Shown: one piece after another, positions 9,668-20,478 of the stretch
How the letters are laid out: each line of letters begins with the position of its first letter
How positions within the stretch are numbered: position 1 is the stretch's first letter
NCBI GenBank assembly: GCA_964242895.1
Contig: CAXTBN010000004.1
Coordinates: 25,499-89,498 of the forward strand
Length of the DNA stretch: 64,000 nt
Source of the DNA: JASLDZ01 sp964242895
GTDB taxonomy: Bacteria > Pseudomonadota > Alphaproteobacteria > Caulobacterales > Caulobacteraceae
Direction of reading: 5' to 3'
Program-made: the position numbers and the translations under genes
The notes under the pieces: model-generated
Database searches by the model: none
Seen by the model: only the letters and a program-made list of their open reading frames with translations
What the model was told of the DNA's origin: nothing

Positions 9668-10003
9668 ATGCCGGATCGGCGGGGAGATGAGCGGGGAGGG
9701 GGCGGCGGAGCCGGCTCGGCCGTCGTCACCCAGGTCAAGCCGAAGGTGGAGAAGCCTTCGCTTTACCGGGTCCTGATCCTCAACGACGACTATACGCCGA
9801 TGGAATTCGTCGTCTACGTGCTCGAGCGCTTCTTCAACAAGTCGCGCGAGGACGCCACCCGCATCATGCTGCACGTGCACCAGCATGGCGTCGGCGTCTG
9901 CGGTGTGTTCACCTACGAAGTCGCAGAAACGAAGGTGGCGCAGGTGGTCGACACCGCGCGTCGTCATCAGCACCCTCTGCAGTGCACCATGGAAAAGGAT
10001 TGA
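9668..10003 (+). CDS. clpS: ATP-dependent Clp protease adaptor ClpS
   Basis: 111 residues. The conserved core LYRVLILNDDYTPMEFVVYVLERFF, then ATRIMLHVHQHGVGVCGVFTYEVAETK, holds the hydrophobic pocket that recognises N-degron residues and the surface that docks on ClpA. ClpS delivers such substrates to ClpAP. The first 28 residues are a glycine-rich, disordered tail that inserts into the ClpA ring in known systems. The gene has GGAG before the ATG and is followed by clpA after only 11 bases, the usual operon. Confidence 0.95.
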   Translation: MPDRRGDERGGGGGAGSAVVTQVKPKVEKPSLYRVLILNDDYTPMEFVVYVLERFFNKSREDATRIMLHVHQHGVGVCGVFTYEVAETKVAQVVDTARRHQHPLQCTMEKD

Positions 10004-10014
10004 GGAGCGCGCCC

Positions 10015-12375
<2,361 letters not shown>

Positions 12376-12380
12376 TCCCC

Positions 12381-12407
12381 CGGGCGGCTCCGCAAGGAAG
12401 CCGCCCG
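12381..12407 (+). terminator. Terminator-like hairpin after clpA
   Basis: CGGGCGGCT pairs perfectly with AGCCGCCCG across a nine-base loop, five bases after the clpA stop. There is no T run, so the efficiency is uncertain. Confidence 0.6.
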
Positions 12408-12492
12408 TCGTCCGGCCCTGGCTATTCCAGGTCCGCGCCGCTTGGTCGGGAGGCGGTGCGGAACGCCTCCCGATCCTGCGACTTAGCTCGCC

Positions 12493-13593
12493 ATGATCCT
12501 CCGTCCGCTTTTCCTCCTGGCCGCCTCCTCCATGGCGCTCGCGGCCTGCTCCGACGAGAGCCCGAAGACGGCGCAGGCGCCTGCGCGCAAGCCCGCCGCC
12601 GCCCAGAAGCCGGCCGCCGCGCCCGCCACCCCGCAGGTGGCGCAGATCAACGACGCCGCATTTCAGGTGCCGGCGGACACCTCCGCAACTCCTGCAGCCG
12701 CCAAATCCGGCGACAGCGCCAAGGCCAAGCCCGCGCCCGATCCGATGCTGATCAAGGCTCAGGTGCTGCTCGCGCGGGCGGACTTCTCGCCCGGCGAGGT
12801 TGACGGGCTGATGGGCTCCAACTTCCGCCACGCGGTCGCGGCCTACGCCCAGGCGAACGGCCTGCGGAGCGACGGCGACCTGACGCAGGAGGTGTGGGAC
12901 CACCTCGCGCCAATGGCCGGTGCGCCGGTGGCCGGAACCTACACGCTTAGCGAGGCCGACGTCTCAGGACCCTGGTCTCCCGAGACCCACGACAGCATCT
13001 CCAAGGACAAGGGCTTGCCGGCGCTCGGCTTCACCCACGCCACCGAGGCGCTGGGTGAGAAGTTCCACATGTCCGAAGACCTGCTCAAGGCGCTGAACCC
13101 GGACGTGGACTTCACCAAGCCGGGTGTCGCCATCACCGTGGCTGAGGTCGGCGACGTCGCCCTGCCGCAGGTCGACCACGTGGAGGTCGACAAGGCGCAC
13201 GCCGCGGTGCGCGCCTATGGAGCGGACGACAAGGTGCTGGCCGTCTTCCCCGCCACGGTGGGTTCGACGGAGCGGCCTTCGCCCAAGGGCGTGCACAAGG
13301 TCACGGTGGTGAAGCTCGACCCGCTGTACACCTACGATCCGAAGAAGCTGACCTGGGGCCCGAAGAAGCTTGGCCGCTTCACGATCAAGGCCGGGCCGAA
13401 CAACCCGGTCGGCTCGGTGTGGATGGGCCTGAACGCGCCGGGCTACGGCCTGCACGGCTCGCCGGAGCCGCACCAGATCGGCAAGACCGCCAGCCACGGC
13501 TGCGTGCGCATGACCAATTGGGACGCCCGGCTGCTGTCCACCGCCGTGAAGGTCGGCACCCAGGTCAGCTTCGTGAACAGCCGCAAGGCCTGA
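12493..13593 (+). CDS. L,D-transpeptidase (YkuD) lipoprotein with peptidoglycan-binding domain
   Basis: 366 residues. The signal peptide ends in a lipobox (ALAAC, C19). After a Pro/Ala/Lys linker comes a peptidoglycan-binding type 1 domain (about 95-145), then the YkuD catalytic domain from about 227, with HGSPEPHQIGKTASHGCVRM. H335 and C337 are the catalytic pair. Such enzymes make 3-3 crosslinks or attach proteins to peptidoglycan in the periplasm. The lipid anchor points to a membrane-tethered enzyme. It is a separate unit from clpA, with a hairpin between the two. Confidence 0.92.
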   Translation: MILRPLFLLAASSMALAACSDESPKTAQAPARKPAAAQKPAAAPATPQVAQINDAAFQVPADTSATPAAAKSGDSAKAKPAPDPMLIKAQVLLARADFSPGEVDGLMGSNFRHAVAAYAQANGLRSDGDLTQEVWDHLAPMAGAPVAGTYTLSEADVSGPWSPETHDSISKDKGLPALGFTHATEALGEKFHMSEDLLKALNPDVDFTKPGVAITVAEVGDVALPQVDHVEVDKAHAAVRAYGADDKVLAVFPATVGSTERPSPKGVHKVTVVKLDPLYTYDPKKLTWGPKKLGRFTIKAGPNNPVGSVWMGLNAPGYGLHGSPEPHQIGKTASHGCVRMTNWDARLLSTAVKVGTQVSFVNSRKA

Positions 13594-13596
13594 GCG

Positions 13597-13953
13597 TCAG
13601 GCGCCCGGGCCGCCGCCGCCTCCGCCGCCCGAGCCGCGGCGTCCGCCTCCTCCACCGCTCCCGCCACCGCCGGCGTGGCCCTTGGCGAAGGGGTCGGAGG
13701 AGCGGGCGCCGCACATGGTCCCGATCTGCTCGGCCAGGGAGAGATCGCCGACGCGCGTCGCCTCGGTCTTGGCCGGTCCGCACTTGCCCGCGCGCACCAG
13801 CGCCATGATGCGGTCCTGCGCGGCCTGATCGTTGACGGGAGCGGCGGCTGCGGCGGCCGAGGGCGAAGCGATGGGCGTCTGGGCGGCGGCCAGCGAAGCG
13901 GCGCTCCAGATCGCGGCGGCGACCGCGAGGCGCAGGCGGTGTGACGGGCTCAT
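13597..13953 (-). CDS. Hypothetical secreted protein with glycine-rich tail
   Basis: 118 residues. A clear signal peptide (LRLAVAAAIWSAASLAAAQ) is followed by a short domain with two cysteines (AGKCGPAKTEATRVGDLSLAEQIGTMCG) that could form a disulphide. The last 28 residues are a Gly/Ser/Arg-rich disordered tail. No family is recognised. The ATG overlaps the stop of the upstream gene (ATGA), so the two genes are translationally coupled. The stop lies three bases from the stop of the convergent L,D-transpeptidase gene. Confidence 0.68.
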   Translation of the reverse strand: MSPSHRLRLAVAAAIWSAASLAAAQTPIASPSAAAAAAPVNDQAAQDRIMALVRAGKCGPAKTEATRVGDLSLAEQIGTMCGARSSDPFAKGHAGGGGSGGGGGRRGSGGGGGGGPGA

Positions 13954-14543
13954 GATGTCTGTTTTGGCGATGGAGCGCCCCGCCCGCAAGCCGGCGATGC
14001 GTCGAGACGCGGTGACGCGGCCGACTCCCGTGCGGCGGTCAGCGCGTCGACCAGCCGGATCGGCAGGCGCGGATCGGTGCACAGGATGGTGGGGCTGGGG
14101 TGCGGAGCGTCGAACACGGCCACCTCTGGCCGGTGAGCTTCCAGCACCGGCCTGGCGCGCCGGGCGACGTGTCCCGCCAGCACAGCCGCACGCAGATTTG
14201 GCAGCCGCTCCAGCCAGCCGGGCAGCTCGGCGAGGCCGTCGCGCACCTCCGAAGCGCGGGGAGGGCGGTTCGCCGCGCCCGTCGCGTGGATCACCCACGG
14301 TACGGCGTTCCAGATCACCAGGGCCTGGCGCGGCAGACCCGCCTCGGCCAGGAAGCGGCGCAGGTTGGCGGCCGTCTGGCTCAGGTTGTCCCGGCTGACG
14401 AAGCCGGTCGGCCCGACGCGCGGACCGGGCGTCTCCAGGAGCAGCAGGACGCGCGCATCGGCGCCGCCGTCCAGCGGGTCGGCGTCGGGCGTCGGTCCGC
14501 GCCTCTCGCGCAGCCCCGCGGCGTAGGCGGCGAGCGGGACCAT
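13950..14543 (-). CDS. Uracil-DNA glycosylase superfamily protein, possibly frameshifted at the start
   Basis: 197 residues from the ATG. The block LLLLETPGPRVGPTGFVSRDN with following TAANLRRFLAEAGL is a variant of the UDG water-activating motif. WNAVPWVIHATGA and the C-terminal HPSPTI (equivalent to the DNA-intercalation loop) also fit the superfamily, in a small single-domain branch. It probably removes uracil or a related lesion. Just upstream, another frame encodes VERRRALLSAPH, which reads like the missing N-terminus. Removing one G of the GG at 14540-14541 would join the two parts. The sequence upstream in that frame offers a TTG start at 14595. It is either a real frameshift, a sequencing error, or a natural shorter form. 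Confidence 0.7.
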   Translation of the reverse strand: MVPLAAYAAGLRERRGPTPDADPLDGGADARVLLLLETPGPRVGPTGFVSRDNLSQTAANLRRFLAEAGLPRQALVIWNAVPWVIHATGAANRPPRASEVRDGLAELPGWLERLPNLRAAVLAGHVARRARPVLEAHRPEVAVFDAPHPSPTILCTDPRLPIRLVDALTAARESAASPRLDASPACGRGAPSPKQTS

Positions 14544-14621
14544 GCGGCGCCGACAGGAGCGCCCGCCGCCGCTCGACCTCTCCGGGCTCGAGCAACGGGG
14601 CGAGGAGACGGGGAGGGCGCG

Positions 14622-15059
14622 TCAGCGGATTTCGGCGGCGATGCGCCGGGCCAGCTCGTCGAGTTCCGCGGCCTCGGCCGGTGCGCCGGCCGCATGCCGC
14701 TCCAGCGCCTCGCCCACGTAGCGGGGGATGACGTGGACGTGCAGGTGGAACACGGTCTGACCTGCGGGCGCGCCGTTGAACTGGGTCACCACGATCCCGT
14801 CCGGCCGCAGCGCCGCGCGCACGCCCCGCGCCACGCGCTGCACGCCCAGCATCAGGCCGGTCAGGTGCTCGGGCTCGACGTCCAGCAGGTTGCGCGCCCG
14901 GCTCGCCTTGGAGACCACCAGGGTGTGGCCGCGCGACTGGGGGAACAGGTCCATGAAGGCCAGGACCTCGTCAGTCTCGTAGATCTTGGCGGCGGGCAGC
15001 TCGCCGCGGAGCACCCGGGCGAAGACGTTGTCGGGATCGTAGGCGCCGTCCAGACTCAT
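14622..15059 (-). CDS. HIT family hydrolase
   Basis: 145 residues. The histidine triad VFHLHVHVIPR (H105, H107, H109) and the N-terminal FARVLRGELPAAKIYETDEVLAFMD are typical of HIT proteins, nucleotide hydrolases or transferases acting on dinucleotides or AMP-linked compounds in the cytoplasm. The exact substrate cannot be told. It is the first gene of a short minus-strand run with the UDG-family gene and the glycine-tailed protein. Confidence 0.9.
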   Translation of the reverse strand: MSLDGAYDPDNVFARVLRGELPAAKIYETDEVLAFMDLFPQSRGHTLVVSKASRARNLLDVEPEHLTGLMLGVQRVARGVRAALRPDGIVVTQFNGAPAGQTVFHLHVHVIPRYVGEALERHAAGAPAEAAELDELARRIAAEIR

Positions 15060-15127
15060 CGCAGGGGGCTCATGGCGGGGCTCCGGAGTGTCGGCTAGGC
15101 TCTAGCCCAGGTGGGGAGGAGCGGGCC

Positions 15128-15700
15128 ATGGCCGACCGGGGGCTGACCGAGCAGCAGCGCAAGTGGATGGACTCGGTGCGGAGCTCGCTCGAGGCGTCCA
15201 CCGGCAAGTCGCTGGACGAGTGGAAGCGGCTGATCGCCGCCAGCCCGGAGACGTCGCCGCGCGCGCGGCAGCGCTGGGCCAAGGACACCTACGGCCTCGG
15301 CCAGAACTACTACATGCTGGTCGCCCGCGAGATGGACCGCGACGCCGGCCTCGACACCCGCGACGCCGAGGCTCTGGGCGCCAAGCTCTGGCGCGACAAC
15401 GCGGCGGCCGAGGTGTTCCGCGCCGTGGAGGCGGCCATCGCCGAGCTGCCAGACGTGGTGCTCGGCCAGCGCAAAGGTTTCTCCAGCTTTTCGCGTCGCT
15501 ACGCCTTCGCGGCGGCGCGTCCGGTGAAGCACGAAGTGCGGCTGGGCTTGGCGGTCGATCCCGGGTCGGACCCTCGGCTAGCGCCGTCGGTGCGCGAGGG
15601 GTGGTCGGAGCGGCTCACGGCCGTTCTGGTGCTGACCTCTCGCGAGGAGGTGGACGCCGCCGTCGCTCATCTGCTGCGCCAAGCGTGGGAGCGGAGCTGA
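15128..15700 (+). CDS. DUF4287/DUF5655 domain protein
   Basis: 190 residues. The N-terminal half (TGKSLDEWKRLIAAS with preceding helix) is a DUF4287 domain. The C-terminal half, from about residue 85 (AVEAAIAELPDVVLGQRKGFSSFSRR), looks like a DUF5655 domain. Both occur together in small soluble proteins of unknown function. An excellent ribosome site (GGAGGAG) precedes the ATG. The next gene starts two bases after the stop. Confidence 0.78.
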   Translation: MADRGLTEQQRKWMDSVRSSLEASTGKSLDEWKRLIAASPETSPRARQRWAKDTYGLGQNYYMLVAREMDRDAGLDTRDAEALGAKLWRDNAAAEVFRAVEAAIAELPDVVLGQRKGFSSFSRRYAFAAARPVKHEVRLGLAVDPGSDPRLAPSVREGWSERLTAVLVLTSREEVDAAVAHLLRQAWERS

Positions 15701-15702
15701 GC

Positions 15703-16314
15703 ATGCCGGTCGCCGCCCTGCTCCTCGCCGTCGCCGGCCTGGGCGCCCGGCCGCCGGCGCTCACCGGGCCCGACCCGTCCGCCTACGCGGCCAAGCTGGA
15801 GGAGGCCGCGCGGGCGCTCGCCGCGCAGGCGCAGGGCGCGCCGTGCCCGACGGCCACGGTCACCTCGGTGAAGGGCGCACCCGTGGACGCCGCCGGCCTC
15901 CAGCGTGACGGGATCCGCAGCGACGGCGTGACCGCCGCCTCCAACGAAGTGCTGCGCGTGACCGGCTGCGGGCGCGAGACGGTGGTCAAGCTGTACATCG
16001 CGCGCCGCGGCGACGGCTTCGGCCTGATCCCGCTGTCGCCGGGCACGGGCGCAGCCGGCCACCGCCTCACGCACGACGCCCTGCCGGGCGCGGTCAGCGC
16101 GCTGGCCCTGCAGAGACCGCCGCCTCCCTGCGACGCCGCCGAGCAGGCGCGCACGCTGCGCCTCGCCGACACGGCGCTCACCAGTCCCTACGCGCCCGGC
16201 CGGCCCTGGTCCGAGCGCTGGACCTTCGACGTCTGCGGGCAGTCGCGCGCGGTCGACCTCGCCTTCACCCCGGCCGCCGACGGCGGGACCGACTGGAGCA
16301 TCAAGGCGCGCTGA
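15703..16314 (+). CDS. Hypothetical secreted protein
   Basis: 203 residues. A short hydrophobic N-terminus (MPVAALLLAVAGLGARP) looks like a signal peptide. The mature part has four cysteines in two widely spaced pairs (around residues 47 and 87 and in CDAAEQ...VCGQ) that could form disulphides in the periplasm. It ends in a DLAFTPAADGGTDWSIKAR beta-strand-like stretch. No family is recognised. It follows the DUF4287 gene by two bases and is probably co-transcribed. Confidence 0.65.
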   Translation: MPVAALLLAVAGLGARPPALTGPDPSAYAAKLEEAARALAAQAQGAPCPTATVTSVKGAPVDAAGLQRDGIRSDGVTAASNEVLRVTGCGRETVVKLYIARRGDGFGLIPLSPGTGAAGHRLTHDALPGAVSALALQRPPPPCDAAEQARTLRLADTALTSPYAPGRPWSERWTFDVCGQSRAVDLAFTPAADGGTDWSIKAR

Positions 16315-16320
16315 TTGCGC

Positions 16321-17481
16321 TCAGCCGTCACCCTGGCGGAACGGCGAATAGGTCCCCTCCAAGTAGGCCATCTCGCTCTGCACGGCCGCGCGCTCCTGCT
16401 CCAGGTACTGGGCGACGGGACGGCGCAGGGCGGGGTCGGCGATCCAGTGGGCGCTGTAGACCGGGGAGGGCAGGTAGCCGCGGGCGATCTTGTGCTCGCC
16501 CTGCGCGCCGGCCTCCACGCGCTGCAGCCCCAGCCGGATCGCGTGCTCGATGGCCTGATAATAGCACAGCTCGAAGTGGAGGAACGGCACGTCCTCCACC
16601 GCGCCCCAGTTGCGGCCGTAGAGCGTGTCGCCGCCGATCAGGTTGAGCGCGCCCGCGATCCAGCGGCCGCCGCGCCGCGCCATGATCAGCAACACGCGGT
16701 CGGCCATGCGCTCGCCCAGGAGCGAGAAGAAGCGGCGGTTCAGGTAGGGACGGCCCCACTTGCGGGAGCCCGTGTCCATGTAGAAGCCGAAGAATGCGTC
16801 CCAGTGCGCCTCGGTGAGGTCGGCGCCGGTCAGCGCCACGATCTCCAGCCCCGCCTGCGCATCGCGGCGCTCGCGGCGGATCGTCTTGCGGCGGTTGGAT
16901 GACAGGGCCGCCAGGAAATCGTCGAAGGTGGCGTAACCGCCGTTCTCCCAGTGGTACTGCTGGTCCTGACGCTGCAGCAGGCCCGCCGCCCCCAGCCGCC
17001 GCCAGTCGTCCTCGCGCGCGAAGGTGACGTGCACCGACGAGGCCTTGAGCTTGCGGCATACGGCGAGCGCCCCGGCCAGCAGGGTGTCGAATGCGGCCCC
17101 GGCGTGCGGACCGTCCCGCACGATCAGGCGCGGGCCGGTGACCGGCGAGAAGGGCGCCGCGCACTGCAGCTTGGGATAGTAGGCGCCGCCGGCCCGCTCG
17201 TAGGCCGCCGCCCAGGAGTGGTCGAACACGTACTCGCCCTGGCTGTGGCTCTTCACGTACAGCGGCATGACGCCCGCGACCGCGCCCGCCCCGTCCTCCA
17301 CGGCCAGGTGGGTCGGCGCCCAGCCGGTGCGGCCGCCGACGCAGCCGCTCTCCTCAAGTGCGTGGAGAAAGTCGTAGCTGGTGAAGGGGTTGCGGGCGTA
17401 GGCTGGTACGTCGTTGCAGGCGTCCCACGCCTCCGGGCCGATCTCCGCGATGCTCTGGTGCAGGCGGACCTGCGCGCTCAT
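16321..17481 (-). CDS. GNAT-like acyltransferase of the COG3146/DUF482 type
   Basis: 386 residues. The pattern NPFTSYDFLHALEESGCVG, HLAVEDGAGAVAGVMPLYVKSHSQGEYVFD, QYHWENGGYATFDDFLAALSSNRRKTIRRER and YGRNWGAVEDVPFLHFELCYYQ is characteristic of this family, annotated as N-acetyltransferase or peptidoglycan-biosynthesis-like (FemAB fold) with no settled substrate. The ATG chosen begins AQVRLHQSIAEIG. A longer reading 15 codons upstream overlaps the next gene's end and lacks conservation. It lies 16 bases after the RidA gene on the same strand. Confidence 0.86.
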   Translation of the reverse strand: MSAQVRLHQSIAEIGPEAWDACNDVPAYARNPFTSYDFLHALEESGCVGGRTGWAPTHLAVEDGAGAVAGVMPLYVKSHSQGEYVFDHSWAAAYERAGGAYYPKLQCAAPFSPVTGPRLIVRDGPHAGAAFDTLLAGALAVCRKLKASSVHVTFAREDDWRRLGAAGLLQRQDQQYHWENGGYATFDDFLAALSSNRRKTIRRERRDAQAGLEIVALTGADLTEAHWDAFFGFYMDTGSRKWGRPYLNRRFFSLLGERMADRVLLIMARRGGRWIAGALNLIGGDTLYGRNWGAVEDVPFLHFELCYYQAIEHAIRLGLQRVEAGAQGEHKIARGYLPSPVYSAHWIADPALRRPVAQYLEQERAAVQSEMAYLEGTYSPFRQGDG

Positions 17482-17497
17482 CGCCACGGTTGCGCCG

Positions 17498-17965
17498 TCA
17501 CTCGCCCGCCAGCAGCACGATCGCATCCACCTCCACGGCGAAGTTCAGAGGCAGGCGGTAGACGCCCACCGCCGACCGCGCATGCCGTCCGTCGTCGCCG
17601 AGCACGTCGACCATCAGGTCGCTGCAGCCGTTGATCACCTGCGGGATGTCAAAGAACTCCGGCCCGGCCTGCACGAAGCCGCCCAGCTTCACGACTCGGC
17701 GCACCCGAGCGAAGTCGCCCTCCACCGCCCGGCCGATCTGCGCCAGGAGGTTCAGCCCGCACAGGCGCGCGGCGGCCCTGCCCTGCTCGAGCGTCAGCTC
17801 GGCGCCGACCACGCCCTTGATCCCGCCGTCGGGGGCGGAGGAGACTTGGCCGGAGATGTGGAGCAGGTCACCCGCGCGCACGCTGGGCACATAGTTGGCC
17901 ACGGGCGCATTGGGCGCGGGCAGGACGAGGCCGAGTTCGGCCAGGCGCGTCTCGACGCGGGTCAT
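17498..17965 (-). CDS. RidA family protein (YjgF/YER057c)
   Basis: 155 residues. The LHISGQVS block, the LEQGRAAARLCGLNLLAQI helix and the terminal VEVDAIVLL strand are RidA-family features. Canonical RidA hydrolyses reactive enamine/imine intermediates. This longer form, beginning MTRVETRLAELGLVLP and ending EVDAIVLLAGE, belongs to a branch whose key arginine I cannot confirm, so activity is uncertain. The start is the ATG that opens the conserved ETRLAELG. Confidence 0.86.
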   Translation of the reverse strand: MTRVETRLAELGLVLPAPNAPVANYVPSVRAGDLLHISGQVSSAPDGGIKGVVGAELTLEQGRAAARLCGLNLLAQIGRAVEGDFARVRRVVKLGGFVQAGPEFFDIPQVINGCSDLMVDVLGDDGRHARSAVGVYRLPLNFAVEVDAIVLLAGE

Positions 17966-18037
17966 CGCAGGGCGGCTCCGGGGGCGGACCCCACCCTCAT
18001 ACGCGAGGGCGTCCACCGGGCTCAACGGCCGTCCGCG

Positions 18038-18556
18038 TCAGGCGGTGCGGTGGGCCAGGGCTTCGGCGGCCTGCGCCTCGAGGGCCGAGCAGAGGTCCAG
18101 GCCGACGGGATGGGCGGCGTCCTGCACCTCGTCGCGCACCATGGCGCGTACGGCGTCCACATGAGCGTCCACCAGCGCCAGCGGCGTGGAGGCGCGGCTC
18201 GCCGGATCATCCAGCAGGCGGCAGAGCGAGGCGCAGGCGCGCGTGGCCAGCGGGTAGCCGTAGGTGCCGGCCAGGCCCTTCAGATCGTGCGCGCGGATCT
18301 GGACCGCCTCCCAGGCGGCCGGCGCCTGCGGCTCGGCGTGCAGGCGCGCGCGCGCGGCCTCCAGCCGGGCCGTCTCCTCCATCATCCAGCCGGCGAACTG
18401 GCCTGAGAGCGCGTGCAGCGCCGCCTCTGCGCGGGCGATGGCGACCGGGTCGGCCACGGCGAAGCGTGCGCCCACCCTGGCGCGCAGGGCGTTCGGCGCG
18501 TGGATGATCTCGCCTCGCGGCGGGGCGGCCTGTGTGTGGGCCTGGGCCTGCGCCAT
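18038..18556 (-). CDS. Orphan HPt (histidine phosphotransfer) domain protein
   Basis: 172 residues. The central RAHDLKGLAGTYGYPLATRACASLCRLLDD matches the HPt signature, with the phosphoacceptor histidine in HDLKG (about H90). The flanking sequence is helical and Ala-rich, without a kinase or receiver domain. It probably relays phosphate between a hybrid histidine kinase and a response regulator. No partner gene is nearby. The start ATG (MAQAQAHTQ) is the first in a long, otherwise unconserved frame. Confidence 0.8.
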   Translation of the reverse strand: MAQAQAHTQAAPPRGEIIHAPNALRARVGARFAVADPVAIARAEAALHALSGQFAGWMMEETARLEAARARLHAEPQAPAAWEAVQIRAHDLKGLAGTYGYPLATRACASLCRLLDDPASRASTPLALVDAHVDAVRAMVRDEVQDAAHPVGLDLCSALEAQAAEALAHRTA

Positions 18557-18618
18557 GCGACCTCCCTGGTCGTTCACAGCTTGGCGGGCGAGGCTTAACA
18601 AGCCGTGCGGGAAGCGCG

Positions 18619-19380
18619 TCAGCCGCTGAACTGCTCGGCCAGCACCCGCTCCTCCAGCGAGCGGCCGGCGTCGAACAGCATGCACAGGGCGTTGGAGCGG
18701 TCCTCGGCGATGTGCACCTCAACCACCTCGCGCACCTCGAAATTGTCGGCCACGGCCGAGACCGGGCGCTTCTCCGCCTCCAGCACCTCGATGGTCGTCC
18801 GGGCGGTGTGGGGCAGCAGCGCCCCGCGCCAGCGGCGGGGGCGGAAGGCGCTGATGGGCGTCAGCGCCAGCACCTGGCCGTTAAGCGGCACGATCGGGCC
18901 GTAGGCGGAGAGGTTGTAGGCCGTCGATCCCGCCGGCGTGGCCAGCAGCACGCCGTCGCAGATCAGCTCGGGCATGCGCACGGTGCCGTCGATGGAGACG
19001 CGCAGCTTGGCCGTCTGGCGCGTCTCGCGCAGCAGCGACACCTCGTTGATGGCCAGCGCCCGGTGCTGCCGCCGCCGTGCGTCGATGGCGGACATGACGA
19101 GGGGATGGATGATCGCGCGCTCCGCACTTCCGATGCGCGCTTCGAGCCCGTCCTCGGCGTAGTCGTTCATCAAAAAGCCGACCGACCCGAAGTTCATGCC
19201 GTAGATCGGCGTGCGGCGCTCCAGGTGGCGGTGAAGCACCTCCAGCATGAAGCCGTCGCCGCCGAGCGCCACGACGGCGTCCGCCCGCTCGGCCGGGACC
19301 TGGCCGTAGCGCTCCGCCAGCCGGCCGCACGCCTCCTGCGCTTCCGGGCGGTCGCTCGCGGTGAAGTGCAGCGCGCTCAC
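18619..19380 (-). CDS. nadK: NAD kinase
   Basis: 253 residues, the short form common in alphaproteobacteria. GGDG (residues 40-43) is the ATP-binding motif. GMNFGSVGFLMN, NEVSLLRE and the block CDGVLLATPAGSTAYNLSAYGP follow in the usual order. It phosphorylates NAD to NADP in the cytoplasm. The GTG start overlaps the stop of the upstream DUF2336 gene (GTGA), implying coupled translation. Confidence 0.95.
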   Translation of the reverse strand: MSALHFTASDRPEAQEACGRLAERYGQVPAERADAVVALGGDGFMLEVLHRHLERRTPIYGMNFGSVGFLMNDYAEDGLEARIGSAERAIIHPLVMSAIDARRRQHRALAINEVSLLRETRQTAKLRVSIDGTVRMPELICDGVLLATPAGSTAYNLSAYGPIVPLNGQVLALTPISAFRPRRWRGALLPHTARTTIEVLEAEKRPVSAVADNFEVREVVEVHIAEDRSNALCMLFDAGRSLEERVLAEQFSG

Positions 19381-20375
19381 AGCGCGGGCGCGCGGCGGCG
19401 AGGGCCGTCGCCGTCGGTTCCCTCCAGCGGTTCGGCGGCGGCGTCGCCGCGGGGTGCGCCGGCGTTCAGCCCGCGCACCAGGGCCAGGATCGTGGGAAAG
19501 ACGCTGCGGTCGACGCCCGCCGACGTGCAGGCGCGCGCCAGCAGGTCGGCGGTGTCCGCGCGCAGCCCCGCCCGCGCCTCCGCGACCGTGAAGCCGCCCA
19601 GGGCGGCCAGGGCGGTGATGAAGAGGCCGAGCCGCCCTTCGCGCAGGGTCCTTAGCAGGAAGCCGGGGCGGAGCTGGCCTGCAGCCTCCAGCTTGCGCAC
19701 GAGCCGCGCGTCGGCGTCGTCCTCCGGTCCGATGTCGGCCTCCACGGCCCCGTCGAGGGCGAAGCGCCGGTCGAGCTCGGCGCGCAGCGGCTCGCCGACC
19801 CAGCCGGCCATCAACCGCGCGAGCGGCGCGCCCAGGTCGGAGCGGCGCGCCAGCGGCGCACGGAGCGCCACAGTGGTCCGCGACGCCTCGACGAGGCGGC
19901 GCAGCACGGGCGGCGGGAGGTCCGCGCCGCCGTTGCCGGCCAGTGCGGCCAGGGCGAGTGGCTCGCCGGTGTCGACGACCGCCTCCGCCGTGCGCGCGGG
20001 CAGGTCGGTGCGCCGCGCCACGGCCGCCCGGTGTTCGGCCGTGCCCACCTCCAGCAGATGACGAAGCTCCGGCTCGCCCAGGGCGGGGCTGGCGGCGATC
20101 ACGGGTTCCGCCACGTCGGGAGCGTCCTTGGCGAGCCGCAGCGCCAGCTCCGGCGAGACCCAGTCCGCGTCGGCCGCGTGCTCGGCGAAGCGGCGCCGCG
20201 TGTCGCCATCGGCCCCGTCCAGCACGCGGGCGAACACCGCGCCCAGCCGCTCGCGCACGGCCGGCTCACGCGCCCGCGGCGCGTCGGCGCAGGTGTCGGC
20301 CATGACCGCCAGCAGCCGCTCGCGGTACGGCTGGGCGGAGCGGGCGGGGGCGGACGAGGACGGAGCGGGCTCCAC
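19377..20375 (-). CDS. DUF2336 domain protein
   Basis: About 332 residues of short helical, HEAT-like repeats (for example VSPELALRLAKDAPDVAEPVIAAS, then LRHLLEVGTAEHRAAVARR), which fits DUF2336, a family common in alphaproteobacteria and without known function. The start is uncertain. A GTG is taken here. An ATG 35 codons upstream overlaps the start of the divergent aldolase gene, and an ATG 24 codons downstream is also possible. The last codons overlap nadK. Confidence 0.75.
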   Translation of the reverse strand: MEPAPSSSAPARSAQPYRERLLAVMADTCADAPRAREPAVRERLGAVFARVLDGADGDTRRRFAEHAADADWVSPELALRLAKDAPDVAEPVIAASPALGEPELRHLLEVGTAEHRAAVARRTDLPARTAEAVVDTGEPLALAALAGNGGADLPPPVLRRLVEASRTTVALRAPLARRSDLGAPLARLMAGWVGEPLRAELDRRFALDGAVEADIGPEDDADARLVRKLEAAGQLRPGFLLRTLREGRLGLFITALAALGGFTVAEARAGLRADTADLLARACTSAGVDRSVFPTILALVRGLNAGAPRGDAAAEPLEGTDGDGPRRRAPAL

Positions 20376-20478
20376 CGGCGCATCTAAGGGCGTTTCGCCG
20401 GCTCCACAAACCGGCCGCCGCTTGACGCTGGCCGGCGCCGGCGCGACCGTGCCCGCCCGACCAGTACAGGAGGCTGAC

